From Coriobacteriia bacterium (lineage in GTDB: Bacteria; Actinomycetota; Coriobacteriia; Coriobacteriales; QAMH01), in the NCBI GenBank assembly GCA_003149935.1, contig QAMH01000001.1, positions 1-51,582 on the forward strand: a stretch of DNA of 51,582 nucleotides. The letters are read 5' to 3'. Shown here piece by piece: positions 23,376 to 30,977 of this stretch. A model generated the notes under the pieces. That model did no database searches, was not told the origin of the DNA, and saw nothing but the letters and a program-made list of their open reading frames with translations. A program made the translations under genes and the position numbers. Positions within the stretch are counted from its first letter, which is position 1; each line of letters starts with the position of its first letter.

Positions 23376-23500
23376 GTGCGCGCAGGCAGGCTGTCGAGCG
23401 GAGGTACAAGGGAGCGCGCCGTAAAGACCGCGAAGCGGGCTGTCGGGAAGCGACCGTCGGAGCGAGGCGTCCTGCCTGCGCGCACTCTCCGGCAGGACGC
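23376..23500 (+). other. Structured region upstream of rplC with two competing stems
   Basis: GTGCGCGCAGGCAGG (23376-23390) pairs perfectly with 23471-23485 (15 bp). GCGTCCTGCC (23467-23476) pairs perfectly with GGCAGGACGC (23491-23500). The two share 23471-23476, so they exclude each other. GGCTGTCG occurs three times nearby, and a small CCGC-GAA-GCGG hairpin lies inside. This occupies much of the 439-bp gap between the antitoxin and rplC. Beyond it a TAATAT (23580-23585) with a poor -35 is the only promoter candidate I see for the S10 genes. Confidence 0.55.
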
Positions 23501-23727
23501 AAGTTTCTTCCGTGTCCGGCTGTCGCTGCGATGCCCGCATCCTCCCAAAATACTTCTGGCTTTCGTCCTGCAGGTGGGGTAATATATCGAACGCTGTGCA
23601 TTTTGACGCAGTGTGTCTATCTCCTGGCGCAAATCTCACGTGCAAAGGGAGGAGGCTCGAAGCCGCGATCCGCTGAGAGAAAGCCAGATGCTTTCCGCCT
23701 CAAGATCGCCTGACAGTAAGGTTGGTA

Positions 23728-24348
23728 ATGGTCAACACGATTCTCGGCCGCAAGCTGGGTATGACGCAAGTCTGGGGCGAAGACGACACCATCGTCCCCG
23801 TGACTGTCATCCAGGCTGGCCCCTGCGTTATCTCGCAGGTCAAGACCACCGAGACCGATGGCTACGAGGCCGTCCAGATCGGTTTTGGTGACATCAAGGA
23901 AAAGAAGGTCAACAAGCCCATGCAGGGCCACTTCGCCAAGGCGGGCGTAGCTCCCATGCGCTACCTGCGCGAGGTCCGCGTTGAGGATGCCTCCGAGCAT
24001 GCAGTCGGTGACACGCTCACCGTCGAGGCATTCAACGATGTCGACAAGGTCGATGTTACGGGCGTAAGCAAGGGCAAGGGCTTCGCCGGCGTCATCAAGC
24101 GCTACGGTTTTGCTGGCGGTCCCGGTGGCCACGGTCACCACTTCCACCGCGCTCCCGGTTCGGTGGGCATGTGCGCGTACCCCGCGCGCGTTCTCAAGGG
24201 TCTGCGTCTTCCCGGCCACATGGGCTGCGACCGCGTTACGGTTCGCAACCTCAAGCTGGTGCGCGTGGACGAGGAGAACAATCTTCTGTTGGTCAAGGGT
24301 GCCGTTCCCGGTGGCAAGGGCGCTCTCGTTCAGATCCGCATGGCTTAG
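23728..24348 (+). CDS. rplC: 50S ribosomal protein L3
   Basis: Early-assembly protein near the peptidyl transferase centre, 206 residues. It reads MVNTILGRKLGMTQVW and contains KGKGFAGVIKRYGFAGG, GHGHHFHRAPGSVG and the GLRLPGHMGCDRVTVRNL stretch. A TTG at 23722 is in frame but sits directly against AAGG; ATG 23728 has the better spacing. First gene of the long r-protein run to rplQ. Confidence 0.97.
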   Translation: MVNTILGRKLGMTQVWGEDDTIVPVTVIQAGPCVISQVKTTETDGYEAVQIGFGDIKEKKVNKPMQGHFAKAGVAPMRYLREVRVEDASEHAVGDTLTVEAFNDVDKVDVTGVSKGKGFAGVIKRYGFAGGPGGHGHHFHRAPGSVGMCAYPARVLKGLRLPGHMGCDRVTVRNLKLVRVDEENNLLLVKGAVPGGKGALVQIRMA

Positions 24349-24362
24349 AGGAGGGCAGATCA

Positions 24363-24986
24363 ATGGCACAAATCAAGATCACTGACTCCGCTGGCAAGTC
24401 TGCGGGCACGATCGAGGTCTCCGATGGCATCTTCGCCATCGAGCCCAACGGCGCATGCATCCATCAGGTTGTTCGCAGCCAGATGGCAGCTCGTCGCCAG
24501 GGTACGCACGACACCAAGACGCGTGGTCAGGTTTCCGGCGGTGGCCGCAAGCCGTTCCGCCAGAAGGGCACCGGCCGTGCTCGCCAGGGCACGACGCGCG
24601 CCGCTCAGTTCCGTCATGGTGGCGTTGTCTTCGGTCCGCATCCCCGTTCCTATGCCTTCCGTGTGAACAACAAGGTCGTCAAGCTCGCCATGGCCTCCGT
24701 GCTTTCCGGCAAGCTCGCGGCAGACGAGCTCTTTGTCGTCGACGGCTTCAACTTCGACAAGCCCTCGACCAAGGCTGCTGCCAAGGCCCTCGAGGCCCTC
24801 GGTTGCAAGGGTCGCGTCACCGTCGTCGTCAACGATGAGGATGTCAACTCGTTCCTTTCCTTCCGTAACCTCGAGAAGGTTCGCGTCATCGGCGCTTCCG
24901 AGTCCAACACCTACGACCTGCTCGACAACGGGTCTCTGGTTATGACCAAGGACGCCGTCGAGTATGTTCAGGAGGTGCTGAGCTAA
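24363..24986 (+). CDS. rplD: 50S ribosomal protein L4
   Basis: Lines the nascent peptide tunnel; in E. coli also represses the S10 operon. It has 207 residues. The extended tunnel loop is recognised by TRGQVSGGGRKPFRQKGTGRA with a run of Arg/Gly residues near 50-80. ATG 24363 is preceded by GAGGAGGG. The stop overlaps the rplW start by one base (TAATG). Confidence 0.97.
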   Translation: MAQIKITDSAGKSAGTIEVSDGIFAIEPNGACIHQVVRSQMAARRQGTHDTKTRGQVSGGGRKPFRQKGTGRARQGTTRAAQFRHGGVVFGPHPRSYAFRVNNKVVKLAMASVLSGKLAADELFVVDGFNFDKPSTKAAAKALEALGCKGRVTVVVNDEDVNSFLSFRNLEKVRVIGASESNTYDLLDNGSLVMTKDAVEYVQEVLS

Positions 24987-25273
24987 TGGAGGCACGTCAG
25001 ATCATCATCCGCCCGATCATCACCGAGCGTTCGTTTGATATGCAGGACTTCAACCGCTACACGTTCGAGGTCGCCAAGACTGCTAGCAAGATCGAGATTG
25101 CCAAGGCAATCGAGGAGATCTTCAACGTGCACGTCACCAAGGTGAACACCGCCAACGTGAAGTCCAAGCCCAAGCGTCAGCGCTATGTGCAGGGTCGCAC
25201 GCGTACCTGGAAGAAGGCCATCGTCACGCTCGCCGAGGGTGACAAGATCGAGCTGTTCGCAAGCCAGGATTAA
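24986..25273 (+). CDS. rplW: 50S ribosomal protein L23
   Basis: Sits at the tunnel exit and binds trigger factor and SRP. It has 95 residues, reading MEARQIIIRPIITERSFDM and later KVNTANVKSKPKRQRY. The start overlaps the rplD stop (TAATG). A 165-bp spacer to rplB follows; it holds several short hairpins (for example AACCG/CGGTT near 25370-25408) but no reading frame. Confidence 0.97.
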   Translation: MEARQIIIRPIITERSFDMQDFNRYTFEVAKTASKIEIAKAIEEIFNVHVTKVNTANVKSKPKRQRYVQGRTRTWKKAIVTLAEGDKIELFASQD

Positions 25274-25438
25274 TCGGTTACTGAGTTTCCCCTTGGTGCG
25301 GGGAGGCTTTAAGGGTGTCGAGCGCTCGATGTGGAGCCACCCGGCACCGTGGTAAGTCCGGAGTCGACAACCGTATGGAGATGCACCATCTCCGTTCCCA
25401 TAGCGGTTGAGCGGCCATCGGAGCAAAGGAGTTAGTTC

Positions 25439-26269
25439 ATGGGAGTAAGGAAGTACAAGCCGTCTTCCCCGGGACGTCGTTTCCAGACGGTCTCTGATTT
25501 CGCAGAGATCACGACGACGACCCCCGAGAAGTCGCTGCTGGAGCCGTTGCCCAAGAAGGCCGGCCGCAATAACTATGGTCGCATCACGACCCGTCATCAG
25601 GGTGGCGGTCACAAGCGCAAGTATCGCAAGATCGACTTCAAGCGTCGCAAGGATGGCATCCCGGCCAAGGTCGCGTCCATCGAGTACGACCCGAATCGTT
25701 CCGCGCGCATCGCGCTGCTCAACTATGCAGATGGTGCCAAGGCGTACATTCTGCAGCCCAAGGGCTTGAAGGTCGGCGATACCGTCGAGTCCGGTCCCGA
25801 GGCCGACATCAAGCCGGGCAATGCCCTGCCGCTGGCCAATATCCCCGTCGGTACGCTCGTGCATGCCGTCGAGTTCCAGCCGGGCAAGGGTGCCGCCATG
25901 GCTCGCAGCGCTGGCACGAGCATTCAGCTCATGGGCAAGGAGGGCGGCTACGCCATCCTGCGCATGCCGAGCTCCGAGATGCGTCGCGTGCTGCTCGACT
26001 GCCGCGCCACCGTCGGCGAGGTCGGCAACGCCGAGCACTCCAACATCCGCATCGGCAAGGCCGGTCGCAAGCGTTGGATGGGCGTGCGTCCTACCGTCCG
26101 CGGTACCGTCATGAACCCCGTCGACCATCCGCATGGTGGTGGCGAGGGCAAGAACAAGTCCGCTGGTCGCCATCCGGTTACCCCGTGGGGTGTTCCCACC
26201 AAGGGTCATCGTACGCGTAACCCCAAGAAGGCGTCGGGTAGGCTCATCATCCGCCGTCGCAAGAAGTAA
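25439..26269 (+). CDS. rplB: 50S ribosomal protein L2
   Basis: Required for subunit joining and peptidyl transfer, 276 residues. It begins MGVRKYKPSSPGRRFQTVSDF and carries the conserved MNPVDHPHGGGEG (with the critical His) near residue 221 and a basic C-terminus. AAAGGAG stands 7 nt before ATG. It follows rplW in the normal order but after a longer spacer than usual. Confidence 0.98.
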   Translation: MGVRKYKPSSPGRRFQTVSDFAEITTTTPEKSLLEPLPKKAGRNNYGRITTRHQGGGHKRKYRKIDFKRRKDGIPAKVASIEYDPNRSARIALLNYADGAKAYILQPKGLKVGDTVESGPEADIKPGNALPLANIPVGTLVHAVEFQPGKGAAMARSAGTSIQLMGKEGGYAILRMPSSEMRRVLLDCRATVGEVGNAEHSNIRIGKAGRKRWMGVRPTVRGTVMNPVDHPHGGGEGKNKSAGRHPVTPWGVPTKGHRTRNPKKASGRLIIRRRKK

Positions 26270-26284
26270 TCGAAGGAGATAACC

Positions 26285-26545
26285 GTGAGTAGAAGTCTCA
26301 AAAAGGGCCCCTATGTGGAGCCGCGCCTCCTCGAGCGCATCATTGCGATGAACGAGGCTGGCGAGAAAAACGTCATCAAGACCTGGAGCCGTTCTTCGAC
26401 GATCTTCCCCGAGATGGTGGGTCACACCATCGCCGTGCACGATGGTCGTCGCCACGTCCCCGTCTATGTCACCGAGTCGATGGTCGGACACAAGCTGGGC
26501 GAGTTCTCCCCGTCCCGCACGTTCCGCGCCCATAAGAAAGATTAG
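26285..26545 (+). CDS. rpsS: 30S ribosomal protein S19
   Basis: 30S head protein at the subunit interface, 86 residues. It has a GTG start after GAAGGAG. It reads MSRSLKKGPYVEPRLLERI and includes TWSRSSTIFPEMVGHTIAVH and GHKLGEFSPSRTFRAH, all standard. Spaced 15 nt from rplB and 11 nt from rplV. Confidence 0.98.
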   Translation: MSRSLKKGPYVEPRLLERIIAMNEAGEKNVIKTWSRSSTIFPEMVGHTIAVHDGRRHVPVYVTESMVGHKLGEFSPSRTFRAHKKD

Positions 26546-26556
26546 GAGGAGCGCAA

Positions 26557-26898
26557 ATGCAAGCTAAGGCTGTTGCAAAGTACGTGCGCGTTTCTCCGCG
26601 CAAGGCTCGCATCGTCGTCGACAAGATTCGCGGCAAGGAGGTTGTCGACGCGCTCGACATCCTGCGCTTCAACGAGCGCGCCATTTCCGAGGTCGTCTCC
26701 AAGGTCGTATCGTCTGCGGCTGCCAACGCCGAGAACAAGTACGGCGTGCGCCCGGAGAACCTGGTAGTCAAGGCTGCCTACGTTGACGAGGGTCCGACCA
26801 TAAAGCGTTATCGCCCGCGCGCCAAGGGTTCCGCAAGCCCCATCATGAAGCGCACGAGCCACATCACCATCATCGTAGCTACGCGAGAGGAGGCGTAA
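26557..26898 (+). CDS. rplV: 50S ribosomal protein L22
   Basis: Tunnel-wall protein, 113 residues. It reads MQAKAVAKYVRVSPRKARI; the tunnel hairpin region includes AYVDEGPTIKRYRPRAKGSA, where macrolide-resistance changes occur in other species; it ends in THITIIVATREE-type sequence. AGGAG precedes the ATG by 7 nt. rpsC starts 5 nt after its stop. Confidence 0.98.
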   Translation: MQAKAVAKYVRVSPRKARIVVDKIRGKEVVDALDILRFNERAISEVVSKVVSSAAANAENKYGVRPENLVVKAAYVDEGPTIKRYRPRAKGSASPIMKRTSHITIIVATREEA

Positions 26899-26903
26899 GG
26901 GTC

Positions 26904-27614
26904 ATGGGTCAGAAAGTTAAGCCGACAGGCTTCCGCCTCGGCATCACCGAGGATTGGCGCAGCCGCTGGTATGCGGGTAACGACTACGCCGCCACGCTCG
27001 AGAACGATCTCAAGCTGCGCAAGTACGTCGAGAAGAAGCTCAGCAATGCCGCCCTTTCTCGCGTGGAGATCGAGCGAGCTGGCGACAAGATCAAGGTCAT
27101 CATCACGACCGCCCGTCCTGGCATCGTTATCGGCAAGAAGGGCGCCGAGGTTGACGTGCTTCGCAAGGAGCTCGAGAAGATCTCCGGCGGCCATGTGAGC
27201 GTTGAGGTCATCGAGGTCAAGCGCCCCGAGCTCGACGCGAATCTCATCGCGCAGTCCATCGCCGAGCAGCTCGAGGGACGCGTTGCGTTCCGTCGTGCCA
27301 TGCGCAAGGCCGTGCAGTCCGCGCGCAAGTCGGGTGCTCAGGGCATCCGTATCCAGTGCTCCGGTCGCCTCGGTGGCGCCGAGATGAGCCGTCGCGAGTG
27401 GTACCGCGAGGGTCGCGTGCCCCTGCACACTCTGCGCGCAATGATCGATTACGGCTTTGCCACCGCCCATACCACGATGGGTTCCTGCGGTATCAAGGTC
27501 TGGGTCTACTACGGCGAGGTCCTTCCCGGCCAGGACAAGAAGAATCCTGCGCTCGAGGGCACGTCCGCCCAGCGTCGCGGCCGTGGCCGTCGTGGCGAGA
27601 GGAGGGATCGCTAA
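26904..27614 (+). CDS. rpsC: 30S ribosomal protein S3
   Basis: mRNA-entry helicase component of the 30S head, 236 residues. It begins MGQKVKPTGFRLGITEDW. The KH domain GIVIGKKGAEVDVLRKEL lies near residue 73, and the C-terminal domain contains GRLGGAEMSRREWYREGRVP. It ends in a short Arg-rich tail. The stop TAA overlaps the next ATG. Confidence 0.98.
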   Translation: MGQKVKPTGFRLGITEDWRSRWYAGNDYAATLENDLKLRKYVEKKLSNAALSRVEIERAGDKIKVIITTARPGIVIGKKGAEVDVLRKELEKISGGHVSVEVIEVKRPELDANLIAQSIAEQLEGRVAFRRAMRKAVQSARKSGAQGIRIQCSGRLGGAEMSRREWYREGRVPLHTLRAMIDYGFATAHTTMGSCGIKVWVYYGEVLPGQDKKNPALEGTSAQRRGRGRRGERRDR

Positions 27615-28159
27615 TGTTAATGCCCAAGCGCATCAAGCACCGCAAGGTCCAGCGCGGCTCCATGAAGGGTAAGTCCAAGGGAGGCAACAACCTCAACTTT
27701 GGCTCCTACGGTATCCAGGCGCTCGAGTCGCATTGGATTACCAACCGCCAGATCGAGGCCGCTCGTATCGCCATGACTCGCTACATGAAGCGTGGCGGTC
27801 GCGTGTGGATCACGATCTTCCCGGACAAGCCCATCACCAAGAAGCCGGCAGAGACCCGCATGGGTTCCGGCAAGGGCAATCCCGAAGAGTGGGTGGCCGT
27901 CGTCAAGCCCGGTCGCATCATGTTCGAGATCGATGGCGTCCAGCCCGACGATGCCCGCGAGGCCATGCGTCTTGCCATCAACAAGCTGCCCATCAAGTGC
28001 AAGATGGTGATTCGCGAGGATGCCGCCGAGCGCGCTGCGGAGTACGCCAAGGCCCATGCCAAGGATTCCGCTCGTGGCCGCTCCAAGGCTGCCAAGGAGA
28101 GCACCGCTGCAGCTGCCCCCGCTGCCGCCACCACTGAGGAAGAAGGAGGCGACGAGTAA
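27614..28159 (+). CDS. rplP: 50S ribosomal protein L16 with a C-terminal extension
   Basis: Organises the A-site region of 23S rRNA. It reads MLMPKRIKHRKVQRGSMKG and contains GRVWITIFPDKPITKKPAETRMG in pieces typical of L16. At 181 residues it is about 40 longer than usual: after the normal end (near residue 140) comes an Ala/Ser/Lys stretch and then AAATTEEEGGDE. The ATG overlaps the rpsC stop (TAATG); an ATG 6 nt later is possible but gives a less typical N-terminus. rpmC starts directly after the stop. Confidence 0.97.
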   Translation: MLMPKRIKHRKVQRGSMKGKSKGGNNLNFGSYGIQALESHWITNRQIEAARIAMTRYMKRGGRVWITIFPDKPITKKPAETRMGSGKGNPEEWVAVVKPGRIMFEIDGVQPDDAREAMRLAINKLPIKCKMVIREDAAERAAEYAKAHAKDSARGRSKAAKESTAAAAPAAATTEEEGGDE

Positions 28160-28372
28160 ATGAAGCCTGCAGAGATTCGCGAGCTCACTACCGACGACCT
28201 CAACGACAAGCTGACCGAGGCGCGCACCGAGCTCTTTAACCTGCGCTTCCAGATGGCCACGAGCCAGCTGGACAACACCGCGCGCGTGAAGGTCGTCAAG
28301 AAGGACATTGCCCGTATTTGCACCGAGCTGCGTGCACGCGAGATTCGCGCTGCAGCCGAAGCGACCGCTTAA
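28160..28372 (+). CDS. rpmC: 50S ribosomal protein L29
   Basis: Small helical protein near the tunnel exit, 70 residues. It reads MKPAEIRELTTDDLNDKL and carries the NLRFQMATSQLDN signature. The start codon abuts the rplP stop with no gap; AAGGAGG is inside the end of rplP, so expression is coupled. Confidence 0.97.
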   Translation: MKPAEIRELTTDDLNDKLTEARTELFNLRFQMATSQLDNTARVKVVKKDIARICTELRAREIRAAAEATA

Positions 28373-28391
28373 GGAAAGGAGCGAAGCTTAA

Positions 28392-28652
28392 ATGAACGAA
28401 GAGCGTAATCGTCGTAAGGTTCGCCAGGGCGTCGTCGTCTCGGCTACAAACGACAAGACCATCGTCGTGCAGATTGAGGAGCGCAAGCCGCACCGCGTCT
28501 ACGGCAAGATGATCACCACCACCAAGAAGTTCCACGCGCATGACGAGGGCAACGAGGCCGGTGTGGGCGATACCGTCCGCATCATGGAGACTCGTCCGCT
28601 CTCCAAGCAGAAGCGCTGGCGCCTGCTCGACATCGTCGAGAAGGCCAAGTAG
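28392..28652 (+). CDS. rpsQ: 30S ribosomal protein S17
   Basis: Primary 16S-binding protein, 86 residues, OB fold. It reads MNEERNRRKVRQGVVVSATND and holds the signature GDTVRIMETRPLSKQKRW. The ribosome site AAAGGAGCG lies about 10 nt upstream. Last gene of the S10-type block; rplN follows after 28 nt. Confidence 0.98.
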   Translation: MNEERNRRKVRQGVVVSATNDKTIVVQIEERKPHRVYGKMITTTKKFHAHDEGNEAGVGDTVRIMETRPLSKQKRWRLLDIVEKAK

Positions 28653-28680
28653 TCAGCTAGAGTAGCAGGAAGGTATTCCC

Positions 28681-29049
28681 ATGATTCAGATGCAATCAAT
28701 GCTGACTGTTGCTGACAACAGCGGTGCACAGAAGGTTCAGTGCATCAAGGTCCTCGGCGGCTCCAAGCGCCGCTACGCTGGCCTGGGCGACATCATCGTC
28801 TGCAGCGTCAAGGAGGCAGCCCCCAACAGTCAGGTCAAGAAGGGCGACGTCGTTCGTTGCGTCATCGTCCGTCTCAAGAAGGAGGTCCGTCGCAAGGACG
28901 GCTCCTACATCAAGTTCGATGAGAACGCCGCCGTCGTGGTTGACGATTCCGGCGCTCCCCGCGGCACGCGCGTTTTCGGGCCCGTCGCCCGCGAGCTGCG
29001 TGACCGCAAGTTCATGAAGATCGTCTCCCTCGCACCCGAGACGCTTTAG
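28681..29049 (+). CDS. rplN: 50S ribosomal protein L14
   Basis: Interface protein near the factor-binding site and target of the silencing factor RsfS. It has 122 residues, exactly the standard length. It begins MIQMQSMLTVADNSGAQKVQ and has the ENAAVVVDDSGAPRGTRVFG signature. First gene of the spc-type block; rplX follows at 17 nt. Confidence 0.98.
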   Translation: MIQMQSMLTVADNSGAQKVQCIKVLGGSKRRYAGLGDIIVCSVKEAAPNSQVKKGDVVRCVIVRLKKEVRRKDGSYIKFDENAAVVVDDSGAPRGTRVFGPVARELRDRKFMKIVSLAPETL

Positions 29050-29066
29050 GGGAAGGTGAGAAGAAG

Positions 29067-29384
29067 ATGACGAAGATGAACATCAAGACAGGCGATACCG
29101 TCAAGGTCATCGCTGGCAAGGACAAGGGCGCACAGGGCGAGGTTCTCTTTGCCTTTCCCGAGAAGGGCCGCGTGACCGTCCAGGGCGTTAACCTGGTGCA
29201 CAAGGCGCTTCGCCCGACCCAAGCCAACCCCAATGGCGGCATCGACACCCGCGAGGCGGCTATCGACGTCTCCAACGTCATGCTGGTCTGCCCGTCGTGT
29301 GGTCTGCCGACTCGCATCGGCTTCAAGGTCGACGAGGACGGTAAGCAACGCGTCTGCAAGAAATGCGGAAAGGCTATCGACTAA
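29067..29384 (+). CDS. rplX: 50S ribosomal protein L24
   Basis: Assembly initiator protein, 105 residues, with a KOW motif near the N-terminus (MTKMNIKTGDTVKVIAGKDKG). The C-terminal half keeps two CxxC pairs (CPSCG and CKKCG), so it may bind zinc, as some L24 do. ATG 29067 is used; ATG 29076 would remove three residues. The final codons and stop are the outer stem of a 112-nt imperfect palindrome that separates it from rplE. Confidence 0.96.
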   Translation: MTKMNIKTGDTVKVIAGKDKGAQGEVLFAFPEKGRVTVQGVNLVHKALRPTQANPNGGIDTREAAIDVSNVMLVCPSCGLPTRIGFKVDEDGKQRVCKKCGKAID

Positions 29385-29484
29385 CGCAACGCACCGTCTT
29401 GGCGTTCACTGAGGAGCTCACGTGCCGCATGCACGCTTCGCTCCTCAGTTCTCGCCAATCCAGCACGCTGCGTTAGCCGCTAGC
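29373..29484 (+). repeat. Nested imperfect palindrome on the rplX stop codon (element C)
   Basis: 112 nt, the same length as the element after rplL. Outer arms 29373-29404 and 29453-29484 pair at 24 of 32 positions, including CTAACGCA, which contains the rplX stop. Five mismatches are A-C or C-A, and TC faces TC at 29397-29398 and 29406-29407. ACTGAGGAGC (29408-29417) pairs perfectly with 29440-29449, TC faces TC, one right-arm base bulges, and CGTGC (29421-29425) pairs with 29431-29435 around CGCAT. Against elements A and B, GGGG/CCCC becomes GAGG/CCTC and GTAC becomes GTGC/GCAC with pairing kept. The rest of the gap to rplE (29485-29623) holds a CCCTTCA/TGAAGGG hairpin and the rplE ribosome site. 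Confidence 0.85.
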
Positions 29485-29623
29485 GACAACGGATTTAGTG
29501 CGAGGTTTTCCGCCTCTGCACCAGACTCGTTGAAATTCATGCTAGATCACAGGTTAAACAGGCCCTTCATCTGAAGGGGGCGAGGTCGGAAACCCCGCCT
29601 TAAATCTCGAAGGAGTTAGAAAC

Positions 29624-30166
29624 ATGGCACCACGTCTCAAAGAGAAGTACTACAAGGAGCTCGCTCCGAAGCTCAAGGAAGAGCTCGGCATCGCTAACGT
29701 CAACGACATCCCCAAGCTCGAGAAGATCGTCGTCAACATGGGTGTGGGCGAGGCTGCGACCGACAGCAAGCTCATCGATGCAGCTGTCGAGGATCTGCGC
29801 GTCATCACCGGCCAGCAGCCGATGATCTGCCGTGCCAAGAAGTCCATCGCAACCTTCAAGCTGCGTGCCGGCATGCCAATTGGCGCCAAGGTCACGTTGC
29901 GCGGCGACCGCATGTACGAGTTCTTCGATCGCCTCATCGCGGCCGCGATTCCCCGCATCCGCGACTTCCGCGGTCTTCCCGCGAACAGCTTCGATGGCCA
30001 TGGCAACTATTCCATGGGCGTTACCGAGCAGATCATCTTCCCGGAGATCGACTACGACAAGGTCGACCGCACCCGCGGCATGGATATCACGTTCGTGACG
30101 ACTGCCAAGACCGACGAAGAGGGCAAGGCGCTTCTCACCGCTTTCGGATTCCCGTTTGCGGCTTAG
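29624..30166 (+). CDS. rplE: 50S ribosomal protein L5
   Basis: Binds 5S rRNA and contacts the P-site tRNA. It has 180 residues, the standard length. It begins MAPRLKEKYYKELAPKLKEE; KIVVNMGVGEAATDSK near residue 30 and GMDITFVTTAKTDEEGKALL at the end are typical. GAAGGAG precedes the ATG by 7 nt. A 240-bp spacer with element C separates it from rplX. Confidence 0.98.
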   Translation: MAPRLKEKYYKELAPKLKEELGIANVNDIPKLEKIVVNMGVGEAATDSKLIDAAVEDLRVITGQQPMICRAKKSIATFKLRAGMPIGAKVTLRGDRMYEFFDRLIAAAIPRIRDFRGLPANSFDGHGNYSMGVTEQIIFPEIDYDKVDRTRGMDITFVTTAKTDEEGKALLTAFGFPFAA

Positions 30167-30188
30167 TAGGAGAATAAGGTAGAATATT

Positions 30189-30220
30189 CGATTGCTGTGC
30201 GTTTTTACGTGCAGCAATCG
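30189..30220 (+). other. Hairpin between rplE and rpsN
   Basis: CGATTGCTGTGCGT (30189-30202) pairs with 30207-30220 over 14 bp around TTTT, with two T-G/G-T pairs that are wobbles in the mRNA sense. GCGGGA/TCCCGC follows near 30226-30250. Possibly a processing or translation-control structure for rpsN. Confidence 0.5.
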
Positions 30221-30268
30221 GAGTTTAGCGGGAGATATGGTTTTCCCGCGAACAGGAAAGGATGAGCA

Positions 30269-30454
30269 TTGGCAAAGAAATCGATGATCGCCAAGGCAAA
30301 GCGTAAGCCGAAGTTCAGCACGCGCGCGTATACGCGTTGCAACCGCTGCGGCAGGCCGCATTCGGTCTATCGCAAGTTCGGTCTGTGCCGAATCTGCTTG
30401 CGTGAACTTGCCCTTAAAGGCGAACTCCCCGGTGTCCGCAAGGCGAGCTGGTAA
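30269..30454 (+). CDS. rpsN: 30S ribosomal protein S14, zinc type
   Basis: Last-assembling protein of the 30S head, 61 residues, the short zinc (type Z) form. CNRCGRPHSVYRKFGLCRICLREL supplies four cysteines. The start is TTG (TTGGCAAAGAAATCG) with GAAAGGA 8 nt upstream, giving the expected MAKKSMIAK. The stop is followed at once by an AAGGCAAGCC/GGCTGCCTT hairpin in the 102-bp gap to rpsH. Confidence 0.97.
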   Translation: MAKKSMIAKAKRKPKFSTRAYTRCNRCGRPHSVYRKFGLCRICLRELALKGELPGVRKASW

Positions 30455-30556
30455 GGCAAGCCACGTAGACGCTGGGCTGCCTTGAGATAGGCGCGGCCAT
30501 CACGGGTGGACGCGAACCGCTTGAGAGCAGTCATCAACGAACCATAGGAGGAATCA

Positions 30557-30955
30557 ATGAGCACGACCGATTCGATCGCAGACATGCTCACGCGTATTAG
30601 AAACGCGAACACTGCGAACAAGGAGACGGTTTCCATGCCGTCTTCGCGAAAGCTCGTCGAGATAGCTCGCATCATGAAGCAAGAGGGCTATATCACGGAG
30701 TACGAGATCATCTCGAAGGCTCCCCAGGACGAGCTTTTCATCACGCTGAAGTACGGGGACAAGAAGGAGAAGGTCATTCGTGGCCTGCGCCGCATTTCTA
30801 AGCCCGGTCTTCGCATCTATGCTGGCAAGAACGAGCTCCCCCGCGTTCTGGGTGGTCTCGGCACTGCCATCATTTCCACGTCCAAAGGTGTCATGACCGA
30901 TCGCGATGCCCGCATTGCCGGCGTCGGCGGCGAGGTCCTGGCATACGTCTGGTAA
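30557..30955 (+). CDS. rpsH: 30S ribosomal protein S8
   Basis: Central-domain assembly protein and, in E. coli, translational repressor of the spc operon. It has 132 residues. It begins MSTTDSIADMLTRIRNANTA and ends with STSKGVMTDRDARIAGVGGE then VLAYVW. AGGAGG lies 5 nt before the ATG. Confidence 0.98.
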   Translation: MSTTDSIADMLTRIRNANTANKETVSMPSSRKLVEIARIMKQEGYITEYEIISKAPQDELFITLKYGDKKEKVIRGLRRISKPGLRIYAGKNELPRVLGGLGTAIISTSKGVMTDRDARIAGVGGEVLAYVW

Positions 30956-30977
30956 GAACCGAGAAAGGAGCAATCGC

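Noticed and set aside
24171..24362. A 64-residue N-terminal extension of L4 inside rplC
   Set aside because: It is an out-of-frame overlap with rplC; ATG 24363 with GAGGAGGG gives the standard L4 start.
25274..25438. A riboswitch or small RNA in the rplW-rplB spacer
   Set aside because: Several short complementary segments exist, but I could not find a consistent fold or a known motif; noted only as a structured spacer.
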